A DNA stretch of 64,000 nucleotides from Corythucha ciliata (GCA_038030265.1 CM075939.1:9219253-9283252), one strand, 5' to 3'. Positions 12,572 to 25,014 are shown, counted from the first letter of the stretch. Notes: generated by a model not told the origin, from the letters alone. A program made the numbers and translations.

Positions 12572-15500
12572 AATATGTTCTTAAGGAACAAAAACATCAC
12601 AGTAAAAATAAACACCAAGTCTCATCAACAAGTTTTTTAAGCGAGCCGGTTAACACGATAACGGAGTTTCTTTTTTAAAGCTCGCGTGTCCCCCCCCCCC
12701 GCCCATTTTAAACGTGTGACGGCTACTAAATGAACTCGGGTACCTCATTCCGCACTTCCTCATACTAGAGAATCTGGTAATGGCGAGTTTCCAGATAGAT
12801 AGATAGGGCTGTTAAAAAATACAGTTAGGATGATATCATAACATTCTTCCCACGACGATGATTGGAAAGCTTTAAATTCTTTCAAAACGTGACAAATTCG
12901 TCGCTATCAATTGTATTTCTCTTACGGTTGAGCAGGGGAGGGGGGGGTCGAGAAAACCCTCCGCATTTTGATCCGAAAAAATGGTCCTTGACGCGCAAGT
13001 CATCTGTTTGCGAATGAGTAGGTGCAGAAAGAATGAGCAAATAACACACTGTTGCGATTTTTCCTAATTTGAGGGACAAATATTTTATTTTCCTCTTCGC
13101 CATTGTCTGAAAATAGAAATTCTTATTGAATTTTAAACACCTACGAACAAAAATTCCGTGTTTTTTTTTTTTTATTTTTTTAACACCAACAAGGCTCGCG
13201 GAAGAATGAAATATGATGTATGTCACTTTTTTAAAGAAAAGAAGGGGAAAATGTCTATTTTTATTCAGCCGGAACGGGGGAAAGGCCTTCCCGGGTGTAA
13301 TTTATACCATCTTGAGCCGAGCACGTTTTGTGCGGCGGTAAACAACGAAATATTTAGTAGAGCTGAATAGTTAGCCTTCTTTGAGAAACATTTTTCGGAT
13401 TGCCAAAATTGTCGCTTTTGTCTTGCAGGTAAACAGATAGATACTGTGTAGGGGACGGCCAGGAGAAAATAATTCACCTCAATGAAGGAATTAATTGGAA
13501 AATTAAAACCGGAATTGTTTATGAAAACTGTTTGGGTCAAAACGAACCGCAATAAGGTCCTTAGCCTTTTCTAGGGCACTTCACAACCGAAAAAATTTGC
13601 TTCAAGGGGGCAGCGCGGATGTCTCTCATAAAGAGGAAAATAAAACTCTATAAACAAAAGCGAAATTGCTGTTGTTTGCTGTTCTTAAGATGTCAGCATT
13701 TTAAACTCCAATACAGTTCTCCACGGTTTGAGAAGAATTAGGGTGAGAACAACATCAAATTACAAGATAAGATTACGACTTGAGAGAGTTAAACTTTTAC
13801 GACCATACTACCGATCTTAATAGAGCGACGTATAATTACCGGATTCATGCCAAGGAGAGAGAAAGAAAACAGAATGTTCCCATAAATAAAACGTTTACCG
13901 AACCAGAAAGAGCAGATTCAGCCAATATTTTTCCCGGGTCTGGTCGGCAAATTTGTCACCTTTTGATAAAAAGTGAAAAATGGAGCCCACCTCTCTCTGA
14001 AAACCACCGTTGACACAATTTCGCCCTAATACTGGCCTTATTCTAGAACTGAGACTTCTGGAGGCATCAACATGAATCAGGAGGAGCTCTAAAGAGGATT
14101 TACAACTTCGCTGATACGTCCTTGAAGGGCATCGGTAGGAAGAAGCACCTTGTTTGGCACAAACAAAAAAAAAATTATAAAAGATACCCACGGTCAACCA
14201 GCAGACTACCCCGTCCCTCCGCCCAACACCACCTCTCACAACTAAGTGCTTATTATTCGCTTCATAATAATTTTTATTTGAAGACTATCGCGCCTTCGGC
14301 ATTTTTCAACGGTTCGCCCTTCGGTTTAATCAATTCTTGGCCTTCGGAGAAACAGGAAAAAAGGGTTCAGGCAGGGGACGCGGGGATCACACAACTAACA
14401 ATAATTTATTTGATCAAGGTTTGAGGATATAGGTTTTCATCTGTAAAATGACACTTTTTAAGCCCAAAAAAGTCTTTTTCGTGGGTTAAACACTCCGTTA
14501 CAGGAATAAAAGAAGTGGGGACCACTTATGGGTGATTGTTTTAGTTTTTTGTGTAAAAAGTATCAATTATTTATCTAATCTATAAAATTTTCTCCAACGA
14601 GGAATTACTCAATCCACTGACACGGTTGCCTAAGAAAATAAAAAACTACGGAATAACTACGTTCCAGAAACGAACTCACAAAGAGAGAAGGCACGAAATG
14701 AATGTCCCCTCCCCTCATACCAACCATTCGAGATTTAATAATAAAGAGATAATAAGTATAGTAAGAAAAACAAAAGCGAAACACATCATCTCCTCTCGCT
14801 TGGAACATTGGCGTAATAACAGCCCTTCCACGCCTATTTCGTGACCCTCTGCCCAGCGCGCCGAGAGACGTTTCCACGCCGCTGACTTCTCGTCCACCAC
14901 TCCTCCCCTCAAGACCCCGGTCGTAATCCGCGCGCGAAACGCTACGCTCCTCCTGCCTGAAATCGTGCCTTCGGGGGGGGGGGGGAGAAAATACCACACA
15001 TATCCTTGATAGAAAGAGAAAGTAATTCTATATTTATTAATCCTAAAAGTTAAAAAGGGTACCGGAGTGTGAAGGCTCTCTTTTTTCATGCCGGTGAAAC
15101 AATTTCTGCGGAAAAAGCGATGCTCAGAGAGAGAGAGAGTAAATAAGGGGATCGGGGAGGGGGCTTAATTAGGGGTTGAGGGGAGCACGAAAACGAAGTG
15201 CTAATTTGAGAGACGGCCCACAATAATCTTCTATCTCGTACCCTTCCCGAGAAAAAAGTTTCGAAACTTCGCGAGATCTACCTAACGCCAAAGATTTAAA
15301 GAAGAGAGGGTTTCACTTTCATTCTCCTGATAATCTGCATGTAAACAAATGCAAATCAGGTGGATATAGGTAGAGAACAGCAACGAATAAAATTGCCAAG
15401 CGAGTTATAATTTAGGAGAGGGGAAACCCACTTCGACCTCCGATGATAATGTTGGTAAGGTCAAAACTTCGCTGCACCAGGTTTGATTCCAAAACGAACA

Positions 15501-16219
15501 AAAAAAAGCTTTTAACCCCCCACCGCAAACACCATTTTCTTGAAGCGATTTTCATTGCCCATCCTTCCCACGCGCCGTTCACAATCAAAACACAATCATA
15601 AAAACTGAAAGGTTTTGATAATTTTTACGTGTTTTTTTTTTTACAGTTTAGCTTTCAAACAGAGCATGACCGTGTTTAGCCATAAACACGCGTCGCGTCG
15701 GCGAGAGGCTGATCATTATTTGGTAAGCATCGCCAAAACGTGACATAAAAAAATGGAGGGGAAAGAGGGGGGTTGCATAATCTTTAATGATGTACGCGCA
15801 CAATTTTTTCGTTGCTTCGAGGTGTGTTCCAGTTGAACGTTATCTTGAATTCATAAAAAAAAAACTAAGGGAGGAAAAACTTGCCGGAGTCGTGGATTTG
15901 ATCAAGACGTGATTACGTCCGCATGAACTTTCCGGAAAAGGATACCATACAACCATCATTTCTATTTTGAAAGCGCTAGCGTTACTGTATTTTTTGAAGA
16001 GAAATGACCATTAGCTTTATCTTCTCTAGCAATTTTTACTTAGGAACGGGAGAAGGGGCCTCGAAAGGCCTAGTTTTTTAATTTTAGTGGCCTCGAGTTG
16101 TCGAGCAAGTTTAATTACTGTAATTTCATACGGACCGTTTAAAATCCCCTGTCACCCGACGATGAATACGGCACAAGGGAGCACCTAAGGGAGTAGATTA
16201 ACACGAGGATAACTCGTAA
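12572..16219. other. No recognised gene
   Basis: AT-rich intergenic sequence with C and G runs (12690-12699 and 14974-14987), a GATA microsatellite near 12795-12808, and a GA microsatellite near 15127-15139. Overlapping ORFs of 70-130 codons near 13.8-15.1 kb lie on both strands, have no recognisable motifs, and are rich in simple sequence. Confidence 0.45.
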
Positions 16220-17161
16220 AACTACTCTCATCAGGCACAAGTGACCAAATGATCTACCCAACCTGCACGAACGTTCATAATGGTGTAGTGATGAGCAAAA
16301 ATGGTCTTGGTCTTGAGGTATCGCGAGACTCTTGCAGCAAGACCAAGACTCTGTTGCAAGAGTCTTGCGAGTCTTTCAAAAAGAAGTTCTGCTTTCAAAC
16401 ACCGAATTTTGTGGGTTTTGCTCTTCGAAGAACACATTTTCGGATTTTTTTGGATTTGGTTCATTTCAAACCCAAATACAAGTGCCCCAAGTTTTGCATA
16501 TTTGCACTCTTTCAAAACATTATTTCGCGAATTTGGCTCTTCAAACACTCACAAATGTTTGCTATATAAAAACCAAACGTGAGTTTGGCTCTTTCTGAAA
16601 TCTGTCCACTCCACGGGTTCGGCCAATTATAAAAACTAAATTGTCGAAAAACAAAACAAAAATTTTTCGTGATGTTGACGCTCAACCATATTTTCGCACT
16701 TACATAACCAAATATCACCGATTTTGCTCTTTTGATACAAAACTTCACTGATTTTTGCCATTTAAAATCCTAATTTCACATATTTTAATTATTTAAAAAG
16801 ACCAATTTTGCGGCCTTAGTTCTTTCTGGTATCAGTTTTACAGATTTCGCTACTTCGAAAAACAAATGTTGCTCTTTCAAAAAAGAAATTCACGGATTTG
16901 GCTGGTTCAAACATCAAATTTCGTTGATTTTTTATTTTGGAGGCAGGAGAGATTTGATTTTTTATTTTCAATTTCATTGAAAATAAAAACCAAAGAACTT
17001 TCACATAAACTAGATTGAAACAACCCAAAAATTTACACCAAGAAATCAACACACACAACAGAAAATTTCTAGAAATGGTAGAAATCAGGAAACACAACAC
17101 GATGAACTACAAAAGAGACTTAGACAACTTATCCAAGATTTACACACCTATCATCATCTCA

Positions 17162-17300
17162 GGGGGCTTATTCTCTAACTCCGAAGCAATAGCTTTTTCG
17201 AAGTCATGTGTTTATTTCATTAATTTTCTTCAAACAAATGAATGAAATAGACACATGGCTGGCGAAAAAAATATTGCTTGTTGTTAGAGAATAGGCCCCC
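17162..17300. repeat. Hairpin MITE-like inverted repeat
   Basis: About 60 bp starting GGGGGCTTATTCTCTAAC is repeated in reverse complement, ending GTTAGAGAATAGGCCCCC, with a loop of about 20 nt. The arms share most positions (for example TTTATTTCATT against AATGAAATAGA). No target duplication is evident. The hairpin lies in the insertion that splits the family A array. Confidence 0.75.
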
Positions 17301-17382
17301 AGATACACCGTAAAAAACCTTCAAAATTGAAAAAATAAAACCACATGTCAAGAAAAACAAAAGCTTAATAAAAATAAGACGC

Positions 17383-17417
17383 CTGAGGACGTTGAGGATC
17401 CCTCAACGAAACGTCGC
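17383..17417 (+). ncRNA. Hammerhead-like core of a Penelope-like element remnant (tentative)
   Basis: The sequence shows CTGAGGA, one unpaired C, a perfect 7-bp stem GTTGAGG/CCTCAAC with a 3-nt loop, then GAAAC and GTCGC. The order CUGANGA - stem II - GAAA is the hammerhead ribozyme core, and the ending GAAACGTCGC is typical of the hammerhead-bearing terminal repeats of arthropod Penelope-like elements. I cannot show stems I and III, and no reverse transcriptase is nearby, so this is probably a 3' remnant. Confidence 0.35.
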
Positions 17418-17727
17418 AACAGGAAAAAAACGCCGGCAGGATCGGTCATTGAAATTGAAAATAAAAAATCAAATTTCGTCATTTCCCGTTCATTCGGCTC
17501 TCGTAAGCGCCAGTTTCGTGGATGTCCGCTCATTAAAAGTCAAATTTCGAGAATTTGGCTCCTTCAGACTCCAGTTTTGGGAATTTTTCTCTTTCAAAAA
17601 CCAATTTCACTTTATTAAAATCAGCTGTTCCCAACTAGATGGACAGGTTTGTTTCGTTCAAAAAAGTAATTCAGCTCGTCTGAAAACCAAATTCCATTAT
17701 TTTCGCCATCTCAAACCACACATGTAG

Positions 17728-20700
17728 CACAGGTAGCTCTCCAATCAGCAAAAACTTTGATGGTTTTTGGACATTTCAGGTACAGAAACTAATCACATGG
17801 GCTCTATAACCAACATAGAAAGCCACAGCATCAGAGTTACCGGGAAAACTGGCCGGAAGCTGTGAACTATCAAATAATCAGTACGTCGCGACTGCCATTT
17901 TATTAAGTGGCTGGAGCCCCCCCCCCCAGCGAGGTGCTTTTCTCCCCCAAAAAATTGGGGGGGGGGGTCGAGTGTCATAGGCAACACCAATAAAATAGTA
18001 AATTTACAAGAAGTGAAATGACTTTTAAACAAATGCCAAGTTTAAAAATAAAAATGGTCTCTTTACAAAAAAAAACTCTCCATTTCCGACCTTTGCGTGC
18101 GTCGAGCCAATTTCGCACACACCAGACGCCTCTCTCAGAGAAACTGTATTTAGCCCTTTAGAAATGTTATTCGACGTTCTTTTGAATCATCGAAATTAAA
18201 GGAAAAGAAGCGTGGGGGGGGGGGGTTGCACCTTACTTGGCATTTCCATTTAAAGAGGACCCCTTTGTGGAGACCGACCAAATTTTCCACTTTTTTTTAA
18301 ATTAACCTTTACAACGAAGGCAATGGTATCTCGAAACGTTTTACGGTAGGGGTTAAGGGGTGGATTGAGTGAAGTGAAGGGGATGTTAAATGTTCGGACA
18401 CTTTCGTCATTATACCCCCACAGACAATCCTTTGAGTCGCTTCGTGTGTTTGGTGGAGGGGGGGGGGTGATAAACGATGACGAGGAGAGTAAAGTGCGGT
18501 CAATTCGTACAGGATTGAACAATTTGTATAATTTTGTAACTTTCACGCCGAGTGATCCTGCCTTCCCTTCCCATCGAAATATCTTTCAATTTTCGCGCTT
18601 TCTTTCACAAAAACCTCTCTACAAGGGAATTGAAAAAAAATAAGTCCTGATTTCATTGAATGACTTTTAATGCTATAGTTTCAACATTCCTTTCAAATTG
18701 GCTAAGGGAGAGGAGGAGGACGAGCATCATTGCATCCTGTTGTCCTTGACCGTGCTTTTTTCCATCCTCCCACAAGCAGTGTCTTCGTGTAAATGTACTT
18801 ATAAGAGCGAAAACGCCTTTAATAGGAAACTTGCAACCAATAATTATCCTCCACCTTTCCTCAACAGTGAAACAGACTACATTGTGACCTAACAAACAGC
18901 TCTACTACACGCCTCATCATAATCTCTTTCAACTTTGTAAATTACTGTTTAAAGGCACCGCCACGGGATATAACTCTTCGAAGAACTCAGGCGGAAAGGA
19001 AGCTGGTACGACAGTTCATTGGCATGAAATGAGCCACAGAAAGATGATTTTGAAGAACATACAACCACTGGCTCTTGTTGATAGAATTTCTGACGATTTT
19101 TCAGGGAAGAAAAAATCTACGATACCCTAATCATTCGGCTTACAATAAGAGAACTCAAAGAAAAATAATAAAATATAGGAAGAACAAGTTTCTAAAAGTT
19201 GAAAGCGATAATTCTTTTTAATCCTATATGAACAAACATCCTAGTGGAACCGCTTTATTGTGGACAATCCTCATCTTCATATCAAAAGGAAGCCGCCTTT
19301 TCACCTTACCCTTGGAATTTTAGTGTTAAAAAATTAATTGTGGAAGTAAAATCCTGCTGTATGAAAATGCGGCTATGAAAAATTAGTTGAAAGATCAGGT
19401 ACTCACTCTTCAAAACATGAATAAGACACAAAAATCAGCGAAGGTATCTCCGTACTTCAACAAAACCGGCACTTTGATGGCAAATTATTTTTTTAACGTG
19501 TAGAAAACAACAAAAATTCAATTTGTTTATTTAGTTGTTAAGGGGGAGGGGGCGAGAACTTTCCACCTGTTCAAAGATTAACACCTGACTGACGGTATTC
19601 CGTTCTGTTCAGATGGGCAGGGGAAACCTTCTACGAGTTGCTCAGGAGGGGATTCCCTCTCCACTCCGATCATTACAAACTTCTCGAATCTCAGACGAGT
19701 AAAACTCGCCAACCCCTTCACCCGTCGTCCATCAAGGACGAGGATCTCCTTCCATAAATCGTCCTGGGAACAGCTCCTTCTCCATCTCGAAAAAAAAATT
19801 CAAGATGCCGAATTATTTAAATAATCTAAAAACAGAGATATCCACCTCTAGGCGAGCCCCGGAGCTCGGAGGGTCAAAAAGGGCTCCCAAAAAAAAAAAG
19901 ACGTCGAAAGTGAACAAAAATAGATGGGTCGAGGCGCTACAAACTCAAGACGATCAGTTTCGCGCTCTATTAAGTCGTGATTTGTATTGAATGCGACGAA
20001 AAATCATTTCATCTCTCTCTATCTTTCTTCATTCAAAAAACCGCACAATTCTTTCAATAGAATCACAGAAGTTTGTCACTTCAGAAAACTTTCATTTCTT
20101 GTGCTTTCATTTTCACTTGGGCATGAAAAGCACTAGAACCCCCCGTGAAACCTAGAAATTTTATATAAATTAAGTTGCTTCATTGAATTTAAAAAAGGCT
20201 CCTCCCTGCGACCCCTTGCCTCCTTGCCACTACGGCTACCTCCACCATCCGGGCTCCTTCCACAAGTTCAATCGCAATCTCTATAGATGGCCATGTTAAC
20301 GGGTCAGAAAATTGCTTTCCGAGACCGTTAACGACTTTGACTTTAAGTGAGCGTTGGAATATTAATAAATATCAAGGATATTAGTTTTATTCCCTTTCTG
20401 CCCGTAGTATTAAAGGGCAGCTGCGACGGGAACTTGTTTTTTTTTTTCAAACAAAACAAACGGAAACAAATCAATTCAAGGCGTTGATCCCCTAAGCAGG
20501 GACATTTTATTGCAGCGAGCTATTGAGAGGCTTTATGCCAACATAGCAGCTTTGAATCTTCTATAAATTCAACGTAAAGCCTCAAATGTGACAAACAAAA
20601 AACAAAATTCAAGCCTTCCAAAAAATATTTCGACACGCTGTCGAGGAGCGCCTTGAATGACATTTCACTGTGTTCTCCACTCTCATTCAAAACAAAAGCT

Positions 20701-20959
20701 TGGGAATGCGATATAAGTTCAGGGACAGCAAGAAGATGGGACCGTATTCGCCTCCGAAATAGTAATAATAAAACAAAAACTATCCTCATCTAATAATCTT
20801 ATAGCGTTTTCCTTTTGCATACAATTCGGCTCCAGAGCAGTCCAGTTCCAGCAGTCTCCTCTCAGAATTAAACTAGAGTTACTGGAGAAGACGGGTGGAA
20901 ATTAATTGCTCTGGAGCAGAATTTCATGCAAATAAAAAACACTATTATTCTAACACGTA
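17728..20959. other. No recognised gene
   Basis: Intergenic sequence with clustered G/C runs (17919-17928, 17957-17966, 18213-18223, 18460-18468) and short ORFs. Near 19615-19990 two short reading frames (ending at 19758 and 19987) follow an AG and have near-coding composition, but I recognise no protein there. Confidence 0.45.
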
Positions 20960-21451
20960 TACAGGGTGTAAAGTGTAAACTAACGAAATGCTCAGAGAAA
21001 ACCCCTAGCTTGTGTACGTCGTCATTTGGGATCAAAATGACTACGTAACATTTTTTGAAATCCTTATTTGTTTTTTCAGAATCAGCCATTTTCTGGGATT
21101 TTTGACTTGTCGCTACTTTTTTCGAAATATACTTGTCTTTACATGCAACACCTAAACTAAGGAACTCACTAGAAAGAGCATAGAAATTTCCTTTCAAAGG
21201 AGTATTTTCATCATGATCAAATTGCATTTACTTGGCATAAAAGGAGCTTGATCAGAAAAAAAAACAACTTCATTTTCCAAGCATTTGAGACATTTTCGGA
21301 CGCGATTTTCAGGTTTCTCGAATCAAGTCGAATTTCAAGACTTCGGTCGAATTTCAAAAAAAATTACATAGTAAAATTGGTTCCAAATGATGTCCAGCTC
21401 AGGCTCAGCCTCAGGTTTTTCTCTGAGCATCTCGTTATTATTCACCCTGTA
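20960..21451. mobile_element. Foldback element with TACAGGGTG termini (copy 1)
   Basis: The element starts TACAGGGTG and ends CACCCTGTA. The outer ~110 bp of each side are inverted copies with moderate divergence: AACGAAATGCTCAGAGAAAA near 20980 mirrors TTTCTCTGAGCATCTCGTT near 21418, and GTCATTTGGGATC near 21021 mirrors its counterpart near 21380. It carries no protein I recognise. The same terminal motif bounds the two larger foldbacks at 38767-40201 and 40212-40988. Confidence 0.75.
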
Positions 21452-22047
21452 TAATGCAAACTGGATGAGTTGACCATCCCGATAGGAGGGGGCGAAAAGG
21501 CCTGGCCTACCCATCCCCCCTCCCACCAATACAAAACGGAAAACTATTTCATAATCTACATAGATCAATGAAAGAGATTTCAAAGAGCTAAAACCACGAT
21601 ACATATTACTTATTTAGGTGAGTAAACCAAACAAAATTTGTTGTTAGTCTGTCCATGGACTCTCGCCCGTCCTTGAATTTAGTGGGATGAGCTTCCCCTT
21701 AGCCCCTTCTCCTAAAAATAACGCACTGGGACATCATCGGGAATAATTTTGGAGCAAATGATCAAGATCACTGTGTAGCGTCTACACAGAACCATAGTGC
21801 TCCTAATAAAAGTTTTTTTGTTGAGTTCCTTAAATATTTTTAGTGTGAGTGAACCATCAGTATACATAAGAAGGTCAGCTCACGTCAAATGAAGTGCACG
21901 GGATACTGTAGGCAAATTTAAGTTCAATTTTAATTTCACATCTGCGCAGAGACAGTACTCCACTATATTCATAACACTGATTGACCTGAGGGAGAAGAAG
22001 AGAATACCAAATGAAGTTCGATAGATGAAGAAAGATGTTGTCGCCGG
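21452..22047. other. No recognised gene
   Basis: AT-rich spacer between two foldback structures. It contains no recognisable ORF or repeat beyond simple sequence. Confidence 0.5.
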
Positions 22048-22322
22048 TATAATGAAACTAAAGTGATACCTTCCGGATGACGATGGCAGGACATAGCCCG
22101 ACACGATTCGAGTTTCGAGAAAAAATGGGCTCCCCGGCGGGATTTGAACCCACAACGTCTGGATTACTAGTCCAGCACGCTGCCAATGGCGCCACGGTGG
22201 CGCCTTTGGCAGTCGTACTGAGAGGTATCAGCTAAGCCCTCGAAGTCTTTTCTCGATACTCGAATCGTGTCGGGCTATGCCCTTCCATCGTGGGCCGGAA
22301 GATATCACTTTCATTTCATTTA
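22048..22322. repeat. Foldback with ~72-bp arms enclosing a tRNA-like sequence
   Basis: The left arm (about 22048-22122) contains AAGTGATACCTTCCGGATGA and AGCCCGACACGATTCGAG. The right arm (about 22244-22322) carries the reverse complement, CTCGAATCGTGTCGGGCT followed by CCGGAAGATATCACTT. The loop of about 120 nt holds a tRNA-Thr-like sequence on the - strand. The arms are about 85 % alike by eye. Confidence 0.8.
22127..22203 (-). tRNA. tRNA-Thr(AGT)-like pseudogene
   Basis: Reading the - strand, the anticodon arm CTGGA-CTAGTAA-TCCAG is perfect with anticodon AGT. The T arm GTGGG-TTCAAAT-CCCGC pairs well, and TGGCGCCATTGGCAGC resembles a threonine D arm/A box. The acceptor stem fails: the 5' side (GCCACCG) pairs at only about four of seven positions with the 3' side (CGGGGAG). 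A T6 run follows, as in pol III terminators. It is therefore a tRNA pseudogene or the head of a tRNA-derived element, not a confident functional tRNA. Confidence 0.55.
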
Positions 22323-23574
22323 TTATACATTTAGAATACCAAATGTTGTTTTTTATTTTTGCCCACAATTACGTCATTTTTACCTTCCCCCCTCGAAACC
22401 AAGAACAAGGCGGTCTTGTCTTGGTCTTGCTTAGGAAAGGGTGGTCTTCGTCTTGCAGTGAAATCATGAGGTCTTTCAAAAATGTAAATGATTGAAGTAT
22501 CGTGATTAATAGTGTATTCTATTACGATACAATGTCGTAATGAAGGATATTTCGGGTGAGGGGGGAAGTTGCCGGCACGAGACGAAATCGATTGCCGGCC
22601 ACCGCCCATTACGACCGAGTTTCATACGCTATTTTTTCTACAGCTACAGGTGAGATTGCCAACAGCTAGCTATGCTGTGAGCCACTGTCCCACGGAAAAT
22701 GTCTGGCGATCTGAAATGGCGGCGAGTCATCTCCTACACCAGTGGTTCGCAACCTTTTTAGAGCAGCCGCCTCCTAAATATTTCACCGTACCCCTTACCA
22801 TGAACATATTAAGCAAATCATTAAACAGGGTGTTAACGTTAAGGTCGCACCACCGGCCAGGGGTCGATTCTGCAGCTCATTTGCGGCAAAAGTTGTCCTC
22901 TGCAAAAAAAAATTTCACCCCGCAAGAAGTCCGACTCTTTTCACTTTTAAAATTTGTTTCGTGTTACGGACCATGCGTTACTAAAGCTTATTTCTAGTCG
23001 AAAATCAAATTTGAATGCACCGTTGGAAAGAGCGTTAAATTTCCCATCTTCCCAGTGTAAAATATTGTTTTAAATGTAGGATTCCGGGAATGAAAATTGA
23101 GCCCGAGCAGTAAAATGTGCGAAATTCCGAAAGTTTGGAGTATTTTCAAACGTTTTCAACTCCGACTAAATCTGTCGGTCAGTCCTACACTGCAGTCTTA
23201 AAAGTTGGTACAGAACCTCAGCTTTCTTTAGGTCTAGTCATTTTTTACATTAAAAAATCCAATAGGTGAGAAAAACGCGACTTATTGCAAAAAAAAAGTT
23301 TTTGTTTTTTTTTTAATCTTATCTTACTCAATTATTTAATGACCGTCAAATCTTTACAGTTTTGTGGAATAAGGTGTGGATATTACTTGTTTTTTTTTTT
23401 TCGCTGAATGCTAGGTGCTGCCTTATTGAGTCGCTGCGTATCTGAATCCTATCCAGATCAATAACTTCATGAACTCTAGTTTTAGGTCCCTTCACAAACG
23501 GAAGTCGAGATGGATAAGGTCCGGGCTTCTAGGAGGCCATTAGAAATCCAATCAACATGTGAAAAAATGCATTC
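22323..23574. other. No gene; contains one hAT-type terminus at 22741
   Basis: CAGTGGTTCGCAACCTTTTTA at 22741 onward is the classic hAT terminal sequence in left-end orientation. I found no matching right end, so it is probably a truncated copy. The ORF at 22569-22997 overlaps this terminus and shows no domain. The rest is AT-rich with poly-T tracts. Confidence 0.5.
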
Positions 23575-25010
23575 ATGACAAATTTTTCAAAACCCAATTT
23601 AGTGGACTTGGCTCATTTAAAACCAATTTAGGGGATTTCCCCCTATTCAAAAACCAAATATATAGGCATTTGCTCTTTAGATAATCAGTTTCGCAGGTTT
23701 GGTTGTTAAAAAATTAATTTCGCAGAAAACAAACGAAAAAAGAACAATGTCGTAATTTTGGCTGGTGATTCTCACTCTTCCATGAACGAACGTTTCAAAT
23801 TTAGCACCTTAAAACCAAATTTTACTATTTTTTTTTTTTATTTCGTATACTAATATTGCTGATTTTCTTGCTGTGGGGTTCGCTGTTAAAACAGCCAATG
23901 TTACGAACTTGCCCTCTTTCAAAACCCAATTTCCTGAATTTCGCTCCTTTAAACCCCGATCTGGGGGAATTTCGCATAATGAAAACCCTAATTTCGTTGC
24001 TTTGCCTCTTTGTAAGATATGTTTCGCTCGGATTCGGTTAAGTCAACAACCAAAATTGGTAAAAAAAAATAATGACGAAAAAACAAAATTCGTGATTTTG
24101 GCTTTTTCAATTCACAATTTCGCTGTTGATTTTTCACAACTAAATGTTTCAACATTCAATGTTTCAAATTTGACACCTTCAAAACCCTGCACCAATTTTT
24201 GTTATCAAGTACCCCAATTTCGCTGATTTTCTAACCAAGGGTTTAAAACCAAAATTTCGTGGTTTTAGATAGACTGAAATCAGTTTCGCAGGTTTTGCTA
24301 ATTCAGAAGTTGAATTTGGCTCTTGTAAAAATCCTAGTTCTCGATTTTGGCTAATTTCAACCACGGACGTTGGTTATTTTACTCACCAAATTTCGTGGGT
24401 TTGGCTCTTTCTGGAGTCTACAGTCGCACTGCTGTGACCAATTCGAAAAGCTAACAACGAAAAAAACAGAAATTTAGCCTTTGGAACCCAAATTTTACTG
24501 AGGACTTTTGCGATCTCATAATCAATATCGCGGATCTTGCTTCTTCAAAACTTTATTTCACGAATTTATCCTATTTCAAACCCTAATTTCTCGTATTTTC
24601 ATTCTTTCAAAAACAAATTCCGCATCCTCAAGCAAGTTGGTTAGAATAAAGAAAACGTCTCATTCACAGTGTTTATGTTAAAGACAACCACTATGTGGAG
24701 TCGTATTTAAATTTGTTTAACGATAAGGGCTTCCCTTATCGTACATCCTTGATGATGACTATTAATAGTTGAAAACCGGTTCGGATTAACAAACACTGTG
24801 AATGAGACGTTTTCTATATTCCATCCAACTTGCTTGTCTTGGACGTTCACGTTTTCCCTTCTCGAGGAAGTATTCCGTATCCTTAGTTTTTTTCTAAAAT
24901 CAGTTTCGGAAATTTCGCTGGTTCGAAAAACAAATGTGGCTCTTAAAGAAGAGAAAATTAACAATTTTTCGCAATTTTAGCCGTGTTGTATGAGCGCTAT
25001 GCCACAATTT
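23575..25010. repeat. Family A degenerate ~30-bp tandem array (+ orientation)
   Basis: Units of the type AAAACCAAATTTCGTGGATTTGGCTCTT recur from about 23585 to 24625 and again near 24890-24985. A longer block around 24390-24470 (GGCTCTTTCTGGAGTCTAC followed by AGTCGCACTG) is shared in inverted orientation with 35.42-35.49 kb, so the arrays are copies of one larger repeat. An inverted-repeat insertion interrupts it at 24629-24836. Confidence 0.7.
24629..24836. repeat. Inverted repeat with ~50-bp arms inside family A array
   Basis: CAAGCAAGTTGG followed by GAAAACGTCTCATTCACAG (24629-24681) recurs in reverse complement at 24786-24836. The loop of about 100 nt holds TTGATGATGACTATTAATAG then TTGAAAACCGG, which resembles a decayed Penelope-type hammerhead region (core C changed to T). 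It also holds a small palindrome, CGATAAGGGCTTCCCTTATCG, near 24720. Confidence 0.75.
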
Positions 25011-25014
25011 TGGA

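Larger units (their letters stand above)
16220..17727. repeat. Family A degenerate ~30-bp tandem array (+ orientation)
   Basis: A loosely conserved unit built around CCAAATTTCGTGGATTTGG followed by CTCTTTCAAAA recurs roughly every 30-36 bp from about 16380 to 16960 and again from about 17460 to 17725. The middle (about 16985-17450) is an insertion that contains a hairpin and a hammerhead-like motif. A related longer segment with TTTGGCTCTTTCTG near 16575 is shared with the arrays at 24.4 and 35.4 kb. The copies are too diverged for exact unit counts by eye. Confidence 0.7.

Noticed and set aside
14605..15089. Two overlapping ORFs of 124-130 codons on the - strand
   Set aside because: Low complexity, Arg/Gly-rich and Pro runs from a G/C tract; no homology recognised and no splice partner.
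19615..19990. Possible short exons with coding-like composition
   Set aside because: I recognise no protein, the frames do not join, and no conserved neighbour supports them. Left as unassigned.
22127..22203. Functional tRNA-Thr gene
   Set aside because: The acceptor stem pairs at only about four of seven positions, and the copy sits in a foldback; called tRNA-like instead.
22569..22997. 142-codon + strand ORF
   Set aside because: It reads through a hAT terminus and has no known domain.
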